From JABDIP01 sp965212545 (GTDB lineage Bacteria; Pseudomonadota; Alphaproteobacteria; DSM-16000; Inquilinaceae): DNA of 64,000 nt. Every line of letters starts with the position of its first letter. Within the stretch, counting starts at the first letter, position 1. Made by a program: the position numbers and the translations under genes. Of the stretch, positions 60,327 to 64,000 are shown in pieces. The notes under the pieces are model-generated. The model was not told the origin of the DNA. It did no database searches and saw only the letters and a program-made list of their open reading frames with translations. The stretch spans positions 29,135 to 93,134 of the forward strand of contig CBDBVB010000002.1 in assembly GCA_965212545.1 (NCBI GenBank), read 5' to 3'.

Positions 60327-62216
60327 TCATCCGTAGCCCGCCTCATGCAGCACCTCGGAGATCTCGTCCAAGATGGCCGGGTCGTCGATGGTCGCGGGCA
60401 TCTTGTAGTCTTCGTGGTCGGCGATCTTCTTCATGGTGCCGCGCAGGATCTTGCCCGAACGGGTCTTCGGCAGCCGGTCGACGACGACGGCCGTCTTGAA
60501 CGCCGCCACGGGCCCGATCTTCTCACGGACCAGACCCACCAACTCGCGCACGATGTCCTCCTGGTCGCGTTCGACGCCGGCATTGAGAACCACCAGCCCC
60601 AGCGGCATCTGACCTTTCAGAGTGTCGGCCGCGCCGATTACCGCCGCTTCCGCTACGTCCCCATGGGAGGCCAACACCTCCTCGATGGCACCGGTCGACA
60701 GCCGATGACCGGCGACATTGATCACGTCGTCGACGCGGGTCATCACCGAAATGTAGCCGTCCTGATCGATGAAGCCGGCATCGCCGGTTTTGTAGTAGCC
60801 GGGAAACTCGTCCATATAGGCGGAGCGATAGCGGTCGTCCGCATTCCACAGCGTCGGCAGCGAGCCCGGAGGCAGCGGCAGTTTGCACGCCAGCGAGCCC
60901 ATGTCGCCCGGCGGCACCTCATGCCCGTCATTGCCCAGCGACTGCACGTCCCAGCCGGGAACGGCCTTCGTCGGCGAGCCGTGCTTCACCGGGAAGGATT
61001 CGATGCCCATCGGATTACAGGCGATCGCCCACCCGGTCTCGGTCTGCCACCAGTGATCGATCACCGGCACTTTCAGATGGGTCTCGGCCCATTGCAGGGT
61101 ATCGGGGTCTGAACGCTCGCCGGCCAGGAACAGCGACCGGAGGCCGCTCAGATCGTAATCCGCCATCAGGGCGGCGTCCGGGTCGTCGCGCTTGATGGCG
61201 CGGAACGCGGTCGGCGCGGTGAACAGCACCTTCACATCGTGCTGTTGAATGACCCGCCAGAACACCCCGGCATCGGGCGTGCCGACCGGCTTGCCTTCGA
61301 ACAGCACCGAAGTGCAGCCATGCAGGAGCGGCGCGTAGACGATGTAGGAATGCCCGACCACCCAGCCGACATCCGACGCAGCCCAGTACACCTCGCCGGG
61401 GTTGACGTCGTAGAGGTTCTTCATCGTCCATTTCAGGGCGACAGCGTGGCCGCCATTGTCACGAATAATGCCCTTGGGCTGCCCGGTCGTGCCCGAGGTA
61501 TAGAGGATGTAGAGCGGGTCGGTGGCGGCCACTGGCACGCAGTCGGCCGGGCTCGCCACTTCCATCGCCGCCTTCCAGTCGTGATCGCGGCCGGCGACCA
61601 GCGTCGCTTCATGTTCCGGTCGCTGCAGCACGACGCAGGCCGACGGCTTGTGCGTCGCCTGCTCGATCGCCGCATCCAGCATCGGCTTGTATTTCACCAC
61701 GCGTCCGGGCTCGATGCCGCAGGAGGCGGAGACGATGACCTTGGGCGTGCAATCGTCGATCCGCGTCGCAAGTTCCTGCGGCGCGAAGCCGCCGAAGACC
61801 ACGGAATGGACGGCGCCGATCCGGGCGCAGGCCAGCATGGCGACCACTGCCTGGGGCACCATGGGCATATAGAGAATCACCCGGTCGCCCTTGCCCACGC
61901 CAAGCCCGGCCAGGACGCCCGCGAATCGCGCCGTCTTCTCGGTCAACTCGGCGTATGTGAAGCTCTTCAGCCGGCCGGTGATCGGGCTGTCGTAAATCAG
62001 CGCCGGCTGGTCGCCGCGCCCGGCCGCCACATGACGGTCCAGCGCGTTGTGGCAGGTGTTGAGCTCGCCGCCGGGGAACCAGCGATAGAAGGGCGGATTG
62101 GAGTCGTCCAGCACCTTGTCCCAGCGCCGGGTCCAGTCGATCTCCTCCGCCGCCTCGGCCCAGAACGCCTCAGGGTCCTCCAGTGATCGGCGATGGACCT
62201 CGTCATACTTTCCCAT
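60327..62216 (-). CDS. prpE: Propionyl-CoA synthetase (PrpE/ACSS3-type acyl-CoA synthetase)
   Basis: Activates propionate (or another short acyl acid) to its CoA thioester. 629 residues: YILYTSGTTGQPKGI (AMP-binding P-loop), the PrpE-type block DNGGHAVALKWTMKN followed by SDVGWVVGHSYIVYAPLLHG, YYKTGDAGFIDQDGYI, and the catalytic Lys in PKTRSGKILRGTM. The sequence pattern favours PrpE over AcsA. Start 62216 follows GGGGAGGCG; the frame to 62225 is three codons longer. No prpBCD genes are in the window, so use of the 2-methylcitrate or methylmalonyl route cannot be decided. Confidence 0.93.
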   Translation of the reverse strand: MGKYDEVHRRSLEDPEAFWAEAAEEIDWTRRWDKVLDDSNPPFYRWFPGGELNTCHNALDRHVAAGRGDQPALIYDSPITGRLKSFTYAELTEKTARFAGVLAGLGVGKGDRVILYMPMVPQAVVAMLACARIGAVHSVVFGGFAPQELATRIDDCTPKVIVSASCGIEPGRVVKYKPMLDAAIEQATHKPSACVVLQRPEHEATLVAGRDHDWKAAMEVASPADCVPVAATDPLYILYTSGTTGQPKGIIRDNGGHAVALKWTMKNLYDVNPGEVYWAASDVGWVVGHSYIVYAPLLHGCTSVLFEGKPVGTPDAGVFWRVIQQHDVKVLFTAPTAFRAIKRDDPDAALMADYDLSGLRSLFLAGERSDPDTLQWAETHLKVPVIDHWWQTETGWAIACNPMGIESFPVKHGSPTKAVPGWDVQSLGNDGHEVPPGDMGSLACKLPLPPGSLPTLWNADDRYRSAYMDEFPGYYKTGDAGFIDQDGYISVMTRVDDVINVAGHRLSTGAIEEVLASHGDVAEAAVIGAADTLKGQMPLGLVVLNAGVERDQEDIVRELVGLVREKIGPVAAFKTAVVVDRLPKTRSGKILRGTMKKIADHEDYKMPATIDDPAILDEISEVLHEAGYG

Positions 62217-62382
62217 GGCGCGCACCCGCCTCCCCGTTATTGATGCCGTCCCGGTCCTTGCTGCGCCGGTTCGATGGAAGTCTGCGCCAGCCCGTTGCCG
62301 AGCGCAAATCCATCCGCCGCGACCGGGGCGGTCGTGGTCAGTCTGCGGATTACAGGCTACAATCGCGGTGGAAGGAAATGCG

Positions 62383-63030
62383 ATGAATCAACAGCTCATC
62401 TATTTCGCCGACCCGATGTGCTCATGGTGCTGGGGTTTCTCGCCGGCGATCGAGCGGGTGGTGGCGAGGTTCGGCGACCGCCTGCCGATCCGGCTGATCC
62501 TGGGCGGGCTGCGCCCGGGGACCACCGACACCATGGATGATGCCGCCAAGCAGATGATCCGTGGCCATTGGGAACATGTGCATGAAGCCAGCGCCCAGCC
62601 TTTCGACTTCGCTTTTTTCGATCGCGACGATTTCGTCTACGACACCGAGCCGGCGTGCCGGGCGGTGGTCGCCGCCCGACGCCTCGATCCGGCAAAGGCG
62701 ATGCCGCTGTTGAAACGGATTCACCACGCATTCTATGCCGAGAATGCCGATGTCACCGACCGGGGGGTCCTATGCGATCTGGCCGAGGGCATGGGGCTTG
62801 ATCGCGCGGCGTTCGAGGCCGCTTTCGACGCCGAGGAAACCCGAACCGAGACGCAGACCGATTTCGCCATCGCCTATCATTCCGGTGTCACCGGCTTTCC
62901 GACGCTGATCGTCGGCTCCGAGGAGGAGGGCTACGCAGCGGTCAGCCGGGGCTACCAGGCGGCCGAACGGATCGAGGAACTGATCGACGGCTGGCTGGAT
63001 CAGCGGGCGGAGACCGACGCGCCGGCCTAG
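62383..63030 (+). CDS. DsbA-family thioredoxin-fold protein (FrnE/2-hydroxychromene-2-carboxylate isomerase-like)
   Basis: 215 residues, no signal peptide, so cytoplasmic. N-terminal QLIYFADPMCSWCWGFSPAIERV holds a CxxC motif (Cys-Ser-Trp-Cys) typical of the cytosolic DsbA-like FrnE group, and the cis-Pro loop appears as GVTGFPTLIVGSEEEGY. Probable thiol-disulfide oxidoreductase or chaperone in oxidative stress. Start 62383 follows GGAAGGA; the frame from 62098 is antisense to prpE. Confidence 0.9.
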   Translation: MNQQLIYFADPMCSWCWGFSPAIERVVARFGDRLPIRLILGGLRPGTTDTMDDAAKQMIRGHWEHVHEASAQPFDFAFFDRDDFVYDTEPACRAVVAARRLDPAKAMPLLKRIHHAFYAENADVTDRGVLCDLAEGMGLDRAAFEAAFDAEETRTETQTDFAIAYHSGVTGFPTLIVGSEEEGYAAVSRGYQAAERIEELIDGWLDQRAETDAPA

Positions 63031-63087
63031 CGACCGCCTTCGGGTCTTCGCCGCAGCTTCGGACCAAGTCAACGAAGGAGACGCACC

Positions 63088-63550
63088 GTGATCACCCTCA
63101 CCGTGAACGGGGACGACCGCCGAATGGATGTCGACCCCGACATGCCTCTGCTGTGGGCGATTCGCGACAGCCTCGGGCTGACCGGCACCAAATTCGGCTG
63201 CGGCGTTGGTCTTTGTGGAGCCTGCACGGTCCTGGTGGATGGCGTCGCCACGCGGACCTGCGTGACGCCTATCGGTCTGGTTGACGGGTCGAAAATCACG
63301 ACGATCGAAGGCGTGGCGGTCGATGGCGTCCTGTCGCCGGTGCAGCTGGGCCTGGATCGACGAGCAGGTGCCGCAATGCGGCTATTGCCAGTCCGGCATG
63401 ATCCTGGCCGCCACGGCGCTCCTGGCCGACAACCCGAACCCCGACGACCGGGACATCGACGACGCCATCACCAATATCTGCCGCTGCGGCACCTATCCCC
63501 GGATCCGGCGCGCCATCCATCGTGCCGCCGACGCGCTGGGAGACGCATGA
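63088..63550 (+). pseudogene. (2Fe-2S) subunit of a xanthine dehydrogenase/isoquinoline 1-oxidoreductase-type enzyme, frameshifted
   Basis: Small electron-transfer subunit of a molybdenum hydroxylase. GTG start with GAAGGAGAC upstream. The N-terminal ferredoxin part (GTKFGCGVGLCGACTVLVDG, four Cys) is in the first frame; the C-terminal part (AWIDEQVPQCGYCQSGMILAATALL and NICRCGTYPRIRRAIH) continues in another frame from about 63351. Removing one G from the GGG at 63348-63350 restores VQLAWIDEQVPQCG. Either a real inactivating mutation or a sequence error; both Fe-S cluster motifs are otherwise intact. Confidence 0.85.
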
Positions 63551-64000
63551 TGGGCAAGCTCACGCGACGTGCATTCCTGGTCACCGGCGCAGCGGTCACC
63601 GGCGGCCTCGTGGTCGGCGCCGGGCTACCTTTCCTCGATCGACATGACCGGCCTGGACGGCGCCATCAACGCCGACGGCACGGTCAGCCTGAACGCCTGG
63701 ATCCGCATCGCCGAGGACGGAACTATCACCTTCGCCGTGCCGCGCACCGAGATGGGCCAGGGCGTGCACACCGCCCTGCCGATGCTGATTGCCGAAGAGC
63801 TGGAAATCCGGCTCGACTCCGGCCATGTCCGGGTTGAGCATCCGGTCGAGGAACTACCGGTCTATGCCAACTACACGCTGATCCTGGATGTGCGACCGGA
63901 GGACGCGACCGGGCCCATCTATTGGGCTGGCAAGAAGGTGTTCGGCATCTTGCCTTATATCGGCACCGGCGGCAGCACCAGCGTCGTCGCCGCCTGGAAA
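63547..64000 (+). pseudogene. Molybdopterin-binding (large) subunit of the same enzyme, frameshifted and cut by the window end
   Basis: Catalytic large subunit. ATG at 63547 overlaps the small-subunit stop (ATGA). The N-terminus is a Tat-type signal, KLTRRAFLVTGAAVTGGLVVGAG, then the frame breaks near 63622-63624; dropping one G from that GGG restores GYLSSIDMTGLDGAINADG, followed by VPRTEMGQGVHTALPMLIAEELEIR and GTGGSTSVVAAWK, all family motifs, open to the window edge. The same one-extra-G defect occurs in the upstream gene. Confidence 0.85.

Overview
This is a high-GC chromosomal segment of an alphaproteobacterium. Evidence: a cluster of small alphaproteobacterial families (TrcR/DUF1013, DUF1465, DUF1192, DUF4169, two YdcH/DUF465 proteins), a ROSE-type RNA thermometer in front of an Hsp20 gene, a consensus CtrA box, and the mraZ-rsmH-ftsL-ftsI-murE order. 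The many importers and oxidoreductases fit a free-living heterotroph, perhaps a marine or soil Rhodospirillales-like organism; that placement is inference. No phage, insertion sequence, CRISPR array, tRNA or rRNA was seen.

Layout. 1-4.8 kb (minus): start of the division/cell-wall operon with a four-copy MraZ operator. 5.1-5.5 kb (minus): RNase P RNA. 5.7-9.7 kb (plus): ribose-type ABC importer plus a short-chain dehydrogenase, interrupted by a palindromic repeat. 9.8-16.6 kb: two large sensor kinases around a DMT transporter and a DjlA-like co-chaperone. 16.6-27.7 kb: DUF3750, fused hydantoinase/5-oxoprolinase, TVP38, SUKH, FAD-linked lactate/glycolate-type dehydrogenase, DUF4169 and AsmA. 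27.7-33.3 kb: two LysR-controlled oxidative/hydrolytic units with visible operators. 33.4-41.4 kb: a sugar ABC importer without its ATPase, a ROK regulator, Gfo/Idh/MocA, ThuA and a GH1 beta-glucosidase. 41.6-49.3 kb: a TRAP importer, HisD-like dehydrogenase, SDR and zinc dehydrogenase whose order matches the hpsKLMNOP genes for 2,3-dihydroxypropane-1-sulfonate, with a divergent LacI repressor and two operators. 49.3-52.4 kb: fumC and purEK. 52.6-58.9 kb: diguanylate cyclase, phosphofructokinase and small conserved proteins. 59.0-59.7 kb: heat-shock unit. 59.7-60.3 kb: gene-free stretch with two likely small RNAs on the minus strand. 60.3-63.0 kb: prpE and a DsbA-family protein. 63.1-64.0 kb: a molybdenum hydroxylase pair carrying two one-base frameshifts.

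The catabolic loci share one design: an importer, two or more oxidoreductases, and a dedicated regulator with palindromic operators over the promoter. The least explained part is 59.7-60.3 kb. One candidate RNA there has a CtrA box where its -35 should be; the other has the hairpin / A-rich linker / U-tailed terminator layout of an Hfq-dependent sRNA.
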